Positions 1 to 5,398 of a DNA stretch of 9,291 nucleotides are shown piece by piece. The DNA comes from DATKKX01 sp035542775 (GTDB lineage Bacteria; Planctomycetota; Phycisphaerae; UBA1845; UTPLA1). The DNA lies in the NCBI GenBank assembly GCA_035542775.1, contig DATKKX010000197.1, positions 1 to 9,291 of the forward strand, written 5' to 3'. The notes beneath the pieces were generated by a model, which searched no databases, was not told the DNA's origin, and saw only the letters and a program-made list of their open reading frames with translations. Made by a program: the position numbers and the translations under genes. Positions within the stretch are counted from its first letter, which is position 1. Each line of letters begins with the position of its first letter.

Positions 1-1010
1 ACGACGTGGAGAAGGCGATGGGGTCGTTCCGCGCGGTCCCGTACGACACGTTCACGCCGCTGAATGACAGCGTCGCCGCCACTTTTCATGATGCCGGTCA
101 CATTCTGGGCTCGGCCATGATCGAGCTGACGGTGCGGCACAACGGCGGGGCGCGGACGCTCATCTTCTCGGGCGATATCGGCGAGTGGGACAAGCCGATC
201 ATTCGCGATCCGTCCCTCTTTGATCGCGCCGACTACGTGGTCATGGAATCGACTTACGGGAACCGCGACCATGAGGGCCTTCAGTCGGTCGATGATCAGC
301 TCTGCGACGCAGTCAACGAGACCGTGCGCAGGGGCGGCAACATCATCATCCCGACGTTCGCCATCGAACGGGCCCAGGAGTTGATGTATCACTTTGGGAG
401 GCTGTTCCGCGACAATCGCATTCCGCACCTGCTGGTTTTTCTCGACAGCCCGATGGCGGTTGACGTGACCGCGGTCTTCCGGCGGCACCGCGAGTGCATG
501 GACGACGAGATGCTGAAGCTGCTGGAGACCGGCCCGGTGATGGATCGGTTCCCAAACCTGAAGCTGGTCCGCGAAACCAGCGAGTCCAAGGCGATCAATC
601 AGATCAAGGGATCGTGCATCATCATGGCCGGATCGGGCATGTGCAACGCCGGGCGGATCAAGCACCATCTGGCCAACAACGTGTCCCGCAAGGAAAGCAC
701 GATTCTATTCTGCGGCTACCAGGCGATCGGCACGCTGGGGCGGCAGCTTCTCGACGGCATGAAGACCGTCCGCATCCACGGCGTTCAGCGCAAGGTCAAG
801 GCGAAGGTCGCGCAGGTTCAGGGCCTTTCGGGGCACGCCGGCCGGGCCAGCCTGTGCCGGTGGGTCGACCATTTCCAGACGCCCCCGCCGAGGCTGTTCA
901 TCACCCATGGGGAGGAAGACGCCTCCATGCAGCTTGCAGAACTTATCCGGTCGAAGCACGGGTGGAACGTGGATGTGCCGCATTACCTGGATGAGTGCGC
1001 GCTGGAGTGA
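1..1010 (+). CDS. MBL-fold / beta-CASP RNA-processing nuclease, 5' partial
   Basis: C-terminal part of a metallo-beta-lactamase/beta-CASP hydrolase of the CPSF73/YSH1-like type (COG1236-like), a cytoplasmic metal-dependent enzyme family that cleaves RNA. The frame is open at base 1. A GTG at 6 is internal, because the residues there (DVEKAM) match the region just after the lactamase core in full-length relatives. The HxHxDH metal motif must lie upstream of the window. Visible conserved elements are: HDAGHILGS, with the motif-3 His at 99-101; FSGDIG, with the motif-4 Asp at 174-176; the beta-CASP motif A Glu in MESTYG at 246-248; GSGMCNAGR; the motif B His in LSGHAGR at 834-836; and the motif C His in THGEED at 906-908. 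All catalytic positions present in this fragment are intact, so it is probably active. It ends 62 bases before the stop of the convergent lipoprotein gene. Family assignment is firm; the RNA substrate is unknown. Confidence 0.93.
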   Translation, partial: DVEKAMGSFRAVPYDTFTPLNDSVAATFHDAGHILGSAMIELTVRHNGGARTLIFSGDIGEWDKPIIRDPSLFDRADYVVMESTYGNRDHEGLQSVDDQLCDAVNETVRRGGNIIIPTFAIERAQELMYHFGRLFRDNRIPHLLVFLDSPMAVDVTAVFRRHRECMDDEMLKLLETGPVMDRFPNLKLVRETSESKAINQIKGSCIIMAGSGMCNAGRIKHHLANNVSRKESTILFCGYQAIGTLGRQLLDGMKTVRIHGVQRKVKAKVAQVQGLSGHAGRASLCRWVDHFQTPPPRLFITHGEEDASMQLAELIRSKHGWNVDVPHYLDECALE

Positions 1011-1015
1011 TGCTA

Positions 1016-1069
1016 GAAAAAGGTGCCAGGAAAAACTTACGTAACACAAGAAAAACGTCCTGACACCTC
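1016..1069. repeat. Long imperfect inverted repeat with nested palindrome, between convergent genes
   Basis: The gap between two convergent stop codons holds AGGTGCCAGG (1021-1030) and CCTGACACCT (1059-1068). Their 10-base arms pair at 9 of 10 positions across a 28-base loop. The loop contains AAAAAC twice (1031-1036 and 1051-1056) and the perfect 8-base palindrome TTACGTAA (1037-1044). Read on the minus strand, the single mismatch becomes a G-U pair and the hairpin is followed directly by TTTTTC. It could therefore terminate the lipoprotein transcript, although the arms are short and the loop is long for an intrinsic terminator. It also resembles short mobile palindromes of the REP/RAYT or MITE kind, which often sit between convergent genes. 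Which of the two it is cannot be decided from one copy. Confidence 0.55.
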
Positions 1070-1072
1070 TAA

Positions 1073-2161
1073 TCACGACGGCAGCAGCTCTTCAATCCTC
1101 GGCAGCATGTACTGGAGCGACTCCTCTTCCGCGGTCCAGGTGCCGATCAGGAAGACGCTGTGCGGCGGCAGGAGCGAAGTGGATTGCCAAGGCGAACCGG
1201 ACATCGCCTCCTCCAGGCGCCGCGAATAGCGCGCGTAGGCCTCGTCGGCGGCCTGCTGGCTCGGATAGCGCACCACCCAGACGGTGTTCGCCTTCCGGAC
1301 CTCCGGCACGTCGTACGAGGCGATGCACATCAGCGTCTCGCCGCTCATGCCCAGCACCTTGGCCACCTCGTCCAGGTCCAGCCCGGCAGGATGGGCAAAA
1401 GACGCCGACGGCAGACCCGCCAGGTTGCGGACCAGCCAGCGGGCACCGGGCTTAAGGTGCTCGCGCGGCATGGCCTCGACCAGGCCGGGCATGTCGGTGC
1501 GGGGAATCCGCCCGACCACGTGCATGAGCAGTCGCCGGGTTTGCAGGGCCGCCTTCTCGTCGGTCGCGTCGGTCCACAGGTGGGCGTAGGCGTCACCCTG
1601 CCAGCAGTGGAAGTGCAGCTCCACGCCAGTCTCCACACGGGTCTCGCCGCCGACGTTGAGCAGTTCGGAGGAGCCCGACTGGCAACTCATCAAACCGTAG
1701 GCGTCCTCCGGCGACTGGGCCTCGAACACGACCACGCGGGCCAGCAGCTCGCGGCCTTCGCCGTTCCATGCGTAGGTGGTGCTGGCCGCCGATTTCAGGT
1801 GGAAGTGGTCGAACCACACCGCCTGGGAAGGCGGCAGGAGCTTCCCGAGATCGGCCGCCTGCGCGGTCCGAATCGGCTCCCGCCGGGTCCAGCCCTCGAC
1901 GGGCAGGTTGGCGGGCAGATAAGGCGGGCCCTGCTGGTCGGTGCCGGGCGCGGCGGTTGCGGGGGCGGCTTGCGGCGCGCGGGACGCAGAAGGGCCGGCC
2001 TGAGCGGCGGCCGGTGCTGTGGCGGATGGCGCCGTGGCCGGCGGCGTCTTCTCTTGGCCCTGTTGCGGGCAGCCGCTTATGGAGATTGCGAGCGACGCCG
2101 CACAGAAGACCGCCACCCCATGGTGTCTCTTCCCGCTTCGTCGTCGGTTGATAAGTAACAT
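1073..2161 (-). CDS. Secreted lipoprotein with Ala/Pro-rich linker, possibly DUF6599-like
   Basis: A 362-residue predicted lipoprotein of unknown function. The start at 2161 is supported by GGAGAGG six bases upstream (2168-2174, minus strand) and by the signal peptide it creates: a basic stretch (NRRRSGKRHH), a hydrophobic core (residues 15-28) and a lipobox I-S-G-C with Cys31 as the lipidation site. Residues 32-78 are a low-complexity Ala/Pro/Gln linker, as in proteins that reach out from a membrane. A folded domain of about 280 residues follows. It has regularly spaced hydrophobic strands, a PVEGW segment near its start, a stretch FEAQSPEDAYGLMS, and a second half of similar flavour (VRYPSQQAADEAYARY). 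From memory the pattern resembles DUF6599, a family of uncharacterised secreted proteins; this is tentative. No catalytic motif is visible. The frame stays open upstream into cmk, but that part is antisense to cmk and lies beyond the start signals. Confidence 0.85.
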   Translation of the reverse strand: MLLINRRRSGKRHHGVAVFCAASLAISISGCPQQGQEKTPPATAPSATAPAAAQAGPSASRAPQAAPATAAPGTDQQGPPYLPANLPVEGWTRREPIRTAQAADLGKLLPPSQAVWFDHFHLKSAASTTYAWNGEGRELLARVVVFEAQSPEDAYGLMSCQSGSSELLNVGGETRVETGVELHFHCWQGDAYAHLWTDATDEKAALQTRRLLMHVVGRIPRTDMPGLVEAMPREHLKPGARWLVRNLAGLPSASFAHPAGLDLDEVAKVLGMSGETLMCIASYDVPEVRKANTVWVVRYPSQQAADEAYARYSRRLEEAMSGSPWQSTSLLPPHSVFLIGTWTAEEESLQYMLPRIEELLPS

Positions 2162-2222
2162 AGCGGACCTCTCCAGCGTTTCTACTTTCCGGCGAGGATG
2201 AACTATGCGCGAGTGACCGGCT

Positions 2223-2250
2223 ATTCTAACCAGTTTGGGGGCGCATTCAA
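2223..2250 (-). promoter_or_regulatory. Candidate promoter of the lipoprotein gene
   Basis: On the minus strand, TTGAAT (2245-2250) is followed after 16 bases by TAGAAT (2223-2228). These match 4 of 6 and 5 of 6 positions of the sigma70-type -35 and -10 consensus. Transcription would start near 2216, giving a leader of about 55 bases that contains the GGAGAGG ribosome binding site. The assignment rests on sequence matching alone. Confidence 0.4.
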
Positions 2251-2263
2251 TTCCCGGGGCATT

Positions 2264-2292
2264 TTGACCCCTTCTCGGCCCATCCATATAAT
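2264..2292 (+). promoter_or_regulatory. Near-consensus sigma70-type promoter of cmk-plsC
   Basis: TTGACC (2264-2269), a 17-base spacer and a perfect TATAAT (2287-2292) form an 11-of-12 match to the housekeeping promoter consensus at ideal spacing. The expected transcription start near 2299 gives a leader of about 30 bases before the ATG at 2330. This also argues against using an in-frame ATG at 2198, which lies upstream of the promoter. Confidence 0.75.
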
Positions 2293-2329
2293 CGCCGCGG
2301 ATCACCGAACTGGAGTCACGCGTCAACCA

Positions 2330-2998
2330 ATGATCATTACTATCGACGGTCCCGCAGGGTCTGGTAAAAGCACCGCTGCCAGGAAGCTGGCGGCGAGGCT
2401 GGGCATCGCCTATCTCGATACGGGAGCGATGTATCGCGCCATCGCCATGGCCGCGCTGCAAAAGTGTATCGATCTCAAGGACGAGAAAGCCTTGATCAGA
2501 GTGGCCCGCGAGGCGGTCGTCGACGTGGACTGCGGCCCCACGCATACCCGCGTGATGCTCAACGGCGCGGACGTCAGCGAAGCCATCCGCTCCATGGCGG
2601 TGAACCAGGCCACCAGTTACGTCGCCCGGATCGCGGATATCCGCCGTATGCTGGTCGAGAAGCAGCGGGCCATCGGCAGGCACCTGGGCTCGCTGGTCAC
2701 CGAGGGTCGGGACCAGGGCAGCGTCGTATTCCCCGATGCGGACATCAAGTTCTTCCTGGACGCCACGCTGGAAAGGCGGGCCATGCGCCGTTACCAGGAG
2801 CTGATGGCGGACGGCGAGGACGCGTCTTACGAACAGATCGTGGAGAACCTGAGGCAGCGCGACGGCAACGATCGCTGCCAGTGGGCGCCGCTCCTCGAGC
2901 CCCGGACGGCCATCCACATCGACACGACACAGATGACCATCCAGGAGGTCATCGAACGCTTGCTCGGAGAGATTCGCCAGCGACACTTGTGCGATTAG
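2330..2998 (+). CDS. cmk: Cytidylate kinase ((d)CMP kinase)
   Basis: A 222-residue cytoplasmic kinase that transfers phosphate from ATP to CMP or dCMP, feeding CTP and dCTP pools. The length is typical of the bacterial family. Visible motifs: P-loop GPAGSGKS (residues 7-14); DTGAMYR (30-36), which helps bind CMP; the EGRDQGSVVFPDA block (125-137), whose GRD is the family signature; and RDGNDRCQWAPL (177-188), the family's RDxxD...APL segment. In that last block the usual second Arg is a Gln (184). The start at 2330 places the P-loop seven residues in, as in other Cmk proteins, and lies just downstream of a strong promoter. The 44 extra codons back to 2198 have no family likeness. A GGAG at 2312-2315 is 14 bases from the ATG, rather far for a ribosome binding site. 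The next gene begins 11 bases after the stop. Confidence 0.95.
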   Translation: MIITIDGPAGSGKSTAARKLAARLGIAYLDTGAMYRAIAMAALQKCIDLKDEKALIRVAREAVVDVDCGPTHTRVMLNGADVSEAIRSMAVNQATSYVARIADIRRMLVEKQRAIGRHLGSLVTEGRDQGSVVFPDADIKFFLDATLERRAMRRYQELMADGEDASYEQIVENLRQRDGNDRCQWAPLLEPRTAIHIDTTQMTIQEVIERLLGEIRQRHLCD

Positions 2999-3009
2999 CC
3001 GCGCCACCG

Positions 3010-3708
3010 ATGGGACAGACCAATCCGAACACGATGCGACCGTATTACCGAGTCCTGCGCTATCTCGCGCAGATGCTGTACGTGGTCTATTTCCGCGGGC
3101 GGGTGTTCGGGTTGCGCAACGTCCCGCAGACCGGCGGCGTCATGCTGGCCTGCAACCACCAGAGTTTTTTTGATCCCGTGTCCTCGACGCTGGCCCTCTA
3201 TCGCGAGGGCAACTACATGGCCCGGGACACGCTGTTCATCAACCCGCTGTTCAAGCTGCTGATCGAATCGCTGAACGCGTTTCCAGTCAAGCGGGGGGCC
3301 GGGGATGTGGGAGCGGTCAAAGAGATCATGCGCCGCTTGAAAGGCGGCCGAGTTGTCGTCGTCTTTCCCGAGGCAACCCGGACGCGCGACGGCTCCCTGG
3401 GCACCATCAACGTCAACTCGATGGCCATCGCCAAGAAGGCCGGCGCCGCGGTCGTGCCGACGGTCATCGACGGCGCATTCGAGGCCTGGCCGCGGACCCA
3501 ATTGCTGCCCCGCCGCGGCCTGATGTACGTCACCTACGCCGAGACGATCACGCCCGAGCAGGTCCAGGAATGGCCGGCGGAGCGGATTGCGGAGACCGTT
3601 ACGAAACGACTGAAGTCCAGCCTGGAAGTATCGCGGCGCATGCGCCGCCAAGCCCTCGCGGGCTCTGTTCCCCACGGCACGCGGTATGATGTGTGCGAGC
3701 CGCTGTAA
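3010..3708 (+). CDS. plsC: 1-acyl-sn-glycerol-3-phosphate acyltransferase (PlsC/LPLAT family)
   Basis: A 232-residue membrane-associated acyltransferase of the PlsC family, whose members acylate lysophosphatidic acid to phosphatidic acid in phospholipid synthesis. Motif I is NHQSFFD (His50 and Asp55, the catalytic HX4D pair). Motif II is FPVKRG (91-96). Motif III is FPEATRT (119-125), where the family normally has FPEGTRS. Motif IV is the VVPTVIDGA region (148-156), followed by FEAWPR. The segment after motif III reads INVNSMAIA, where many relatives have a Pro/Phe-Lys-x-Gly pattern. The gene lies 11 bases after cmk, so co-transcription is likely. The start is uncertain: ATG 3010 lacks a clear Shine-Dalgarno sequence, GTG 2989 would overlap cmk by 10 bases, and ATG 3034 is a shorter option. 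The exact acyl acceptor cannot be told from sequence. Confidence 0.9.
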   Translation: MGQTNPNTMRPYYRVLRYLAQMLYVVYFRGRVFGLRNVPQTGGVMLACNHQSFFDPVSSTLALYREGNYMARDTLFINPLFKLLIESLNAFPVKRGAGDVGAVKEIMRRLKGGRVVVVFPEATRTRDGSLGTINVNSMAIAKKAGAAVVPTVIDGAFEAWPRTQLLPRRGLMYVTYAETITPEQVQEWPAERIAETVTKRLKSSLEVSRRMRRQALAGSVPHGTRYDVCEPL

Positions 3709-3773
3709 CGCCAGCACGAGCAATGGCATAGACTGGCGGGGAAGCCCTTCTGAATCGAGATGCTGCTTCACAG

Positions 3774-3802
3774 TTGATAATTGCCGGCATATTCGCGATA
3801 AC
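3774..3802 (+). promoter_or_regulatory. Candidate promoter placing a leaderless start at 3810
   Basis: TTGATA (3774-3779), a 17-base spacer and GATAAC (3797-3802) match the sigma70-type consensus at 5 of 6 and 4 of 6 positions. The -10 ends seven bases before the ATG at 3810, which would make the message leaderless. That fits the lack of any Shine-Dalgarno sequence there. The evidence is sequence matching only, and read-through from cmk-plsC is also possible. Confidence 0.33.
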
Positions 3803-3809
3803 GCTTCCT

Positions 3810-4391
3810 ATGACCGCCTTCCCGGACAACTTCAAGGGGAGAAAGGTCGACCGTCCCAACGTACGCCATCTGGCGCGCTGGGCCCTGACCGCGTTTGTGA
3901 TCACGTTCATCGTCGCCCGCATCCTGGTGTACCTGATCATGGCGGGGGACATGCCGGATCTCTACATGCATGTCGGCGGCACACACATCCACCACTTGAA
4001 CTACGGGATCTTTCTTCTGTCGGCGATCGGCGCGTATCTTCTGTTCTATCGCCCCGCAGGCGGACGCGCGACGGCTGCCGCGGTCGCATACGGCATCGGA
4101 CTGGGGCTGACCTTCGACGAGTTCGGGATGTGGCTGCACCTGGGCGGCGGGTACTGGCAGCGGGCCAGTTTTGACGCGATCGTTGTCGTGGCCGGCCTGC
4201 TGGCATTGATTGCCGAGGCGCCGAGGCTCAAGCAGTTTCGCCCGGTTCATTGGCGGACCGCGGTCTTGCTGGGCGTCGCGGTCACGATCTTCGCAGTCTT
4301 GCTGATCCAATCGTTCAAATATGCGGGACGCGTCATTCTGCCGCGGCTCCAGCAGCTCGACGGAATGGCACCACCGCAAGGGCAAGGCTGA
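3810..4391 (+). CDS. Polytopic membrane protein with HIHH and FDEF motifs, function unknown
   Basis: A 193-residue integral membrane protein, about five hydrophobic segments long (roughly residues 23-45, 65-80, 88-102, 123-137 and 151-167). The striking feature is a cluster of potential metal ligands: H54, then H59-I-H61-H62 at the entrance to the second segment, then F-D103-E104-F and W-L-H110 after the third, and S120-F-D122 before the fourth. I recall orphan bacterial membrane proteins with the same HIHH...LDEF layout, but no function is known to me. The frame is also open from a TTG at 3774. I chose ATG 3810 because the extra 12 residues add nothing and overlap a possible promoter. A minus-strand frame of almost equal length (3768-4385) is rejected because its product is charged, Gln-rich and lacks hydrophobic order. 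Confidence 0.8.
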   Translation: MTAFPDNFKGRKVDRPNVRHLARWALTAFVITFIVARILVYLIMAGDMPDLYMHVGGTHIHHLNYGIFLLSAIGAYLLFYRPAGGRATAAAVAYGIGLGLTFDEFGMWLHLGGGYWQRASFDAIVVVAGLLALIAEAPRLKQFRPVHWRTAVLLGVAVTIFAVLLIQSFKYAGRVILPRLQQLDGMAPPQGQG

Positions 4392-4534
4392 TCCGCAAGG
4401 ATGGGATGTTGCTCACCCCGCTGCGTGCCCGCGGCTTGCGCGACGCTGAGCGGCAGGACTCGGGTCGTTGCAGGCCGACCAGTTCGAAACCTCCGCCGGC
4501 GCGTCCGGCCGGTTGAAAGTCGATCGCACCGCGG
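4392..4534. other. Convergent intergenic gap, no gene
   Basis: These 143 bases lie between convergent stop codons. The only structure I see is a 5-base-pair hairpin (GCCGG 4495-4499, CCGGC 4505-4509) with a 5-base loop and no T-tract on either side. A GTTCGAA at 4482-4488 recalls a tRNA T-loop, but no stem or cloverleaf surrounds it. No terminator can be assigned with confidence. Confidence 0.4.
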
Positions 4535-5350
4535 TCAGTCGGCACCGTCGGTGGGCCCACCGGCGGCAACAGCCTGCGGACGATCGTCGCCGGCAGTCAC
4601 GATGCGGTGCATCTGGGGGAAGACCCGTTGGGTGAAAGCGTCGAAACAGGCGTCAAATGAAGTGCCGTGCCTGGTCGACTCCGCCACCTCGCGCAGGATG
4701 CAGGCAAGTCTCTCCAGTTCCGGCAGCAATTGCGCCGGCGTCGCCTCGGGGTGGTACTGCCAGCAGGTCCCCGTCCAGTCGAATTGCACACGAGCCAGCG
4801 GCACATTCTCTCCCTCCTGAAGCGTGACGGTGGCGGTGTCGCCCTTGAAGCTCTGGTTGATGATCGAGACTTGCGCCGAGAAAGGCCCGAGGTTGTTCTC
4901 CATCGGTGAGAGGTCCCAGAGGCCGGCCACAGCGACACCGAACGCCCCATGCACGGCCTCCTGCAGTTCGCTGTTTGCCGAGAGAACGTCGTCGATGCTC
5001 ATCAGGAGGTCGAGCATGGCATTGCGACGTTCGGCCACGATGAGCGGAGCGATCGCGGCGTAGTCGCGCTGCTGGTGGAGCGTCTGCAACAGGCGGGCGG
5101 TTTCGGCGGGGGACCTTGAGGCTGAGGCGGTCGCCGAGACCGGGCTCGGGGACGGGCTGTCCTGAGTGACACAACTCTGCGCGGCTGTGGAGCCGCGCGG
5201 CTGGTCGACCGAAGCCCGGGCCTGCTGCGGCGCCGCCGTGGACGGGTCGTGCCCGCCGTAATGCCCCCAAAGCCAAGCCCCAATCAAAACCACGCATAGG
5301 CCGATGGCAACGAGTGCCTGATTAATTACTTGACGTTCTGCTCTTCGCAT
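4535..5350 (-). CDS. Signal-anchored secreted protein, NTF2-like C-terminal domain suspected
   Basis: A 271-residue protein of unknown function. Residues 9-28 form one hydrophobic segment after a basic start (MRRAERQ), with no lipobox cysteine, so it reads as an uncleaved membrane anchor with the rest outside the cytoplasm. Residues 33-80 are a Ser/Pro/Ala-rich linker. The C-terminal region (about 82-250) has two or three helices followed by alternating strands (AQVSIINQSF, DTATVTLQEG, ARVQFDWTG, WQYHP). That order is reminiscent of small NTF2/SnoaL-like or DUF4878-like domains in bacterial envelope proteins; this is inference from pattern only. The tail is Ala/Gly-rich. The start at 5350 is the only long option, since a stop codon lies three codons upstream, and it has no Shine-Dalgarno sequence. 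It diverges from the purine permease with a 48-base gap. The long Ala/Pro/Ser linker echoes the lipoprotein at 1073-2161. Confidence 0.8.
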   Translation of the reverse strand: MRRAERQVINQALVAIGLCVVLIGAWLWGHYGGHDPSTAAPQQARASVDQPRGSTAAQSCVTQDSPSPSPVSATASASRSPAETARLLQTLHQQRDYAAIAPLIVAERRNAMLDLLMSIDDVLSANSELQEAVHGAFGVAVAGLWDLSPMENNLGPFSAQVSIINQSFKGDTATVTLQEGENVPLARVQFDWTGTCWQYHPEATPAQLLPELERLACILREVAESTRHGTSFDACFDAFTQRVFPQMHRIVTAGDDRPQAVAAGGPTDGAD

Positions 5351-5385
5351 ACTGAAACTATCGGCAAACGCGTCCTCCCCGATTC

Positions 5386-5392
5386 AAAGGAG
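5386..5392 (+). promoter_or_regulatory. Strong ribosome binding site fixing the permease start
   Basis: AAAGGAG lies six bases upstream of GTG 5399, the only start in this frame with a Shine-Dalgarno sequence. It overrides the longer in-frame TTG at 5330, whose 23 extra residues would overlap the divergent gene, and the out-of-frame ATG at 5394. Confidence 0.8.
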
Positions 5393-5398
5393 CATGCC

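Larger units (their letters stand above)
2162..2329. promoter_or_regulatory. Divergent intergenic region between lipoprotein and cmk
   Basis: This 168-base gap separates two divergently transcribed genes and carries a candidate promoter for each, annotated separately. The two candidate -35 elements lie only about 13 bases apart (2245-2250 on the minus strand, 2264-2269 on the plus strand), so the two polymerase footprints would overlap. No operator-like dyad is obvious to me between them. Confidence 0.6.

Noticed and set aside
2162..3007. Upstream extension of the lipoprotein frame across cmk
   Set aside because: It is antisense to a well-conserved gene and lies beyond a good Shine-Dalgarno sequence and a functional-looking lipoprotein signal.
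2464..3009. Long upstream extension of the acyltransferase frame
   Set aside because: It overlaps cmk in another frame and shows no family likeness; PlsC similarity starts only after 3010.
3709..3738. Hairpin CGCCAG...CTGGCG after plsC as a terminator
   Set aside because: Only six base pairs around an 18-base loop, with no T-tract.
3768..4385. A 205-codon minus-strand frame opposite the HIHH membrane protein
   Set aside because: Same length as the plus frame, but the product is Gln/Asp/Arg-rich and has no membrane or domain order. The plus frame gives five clean hydrophobic segments.
4470..4510. Possible tRNA suggested by GTTCGAA
   Set aside because: No T-stem, anticodon arm or acceptor stem can be built around it on either strand.
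5330..5358. Possible permease promoter TTGACG followed after 17 bases by TGAAAC
   Set aside because: The -35 is reasonable, but the -10 matches only 3 of 6 positions, so I do not annotate it.
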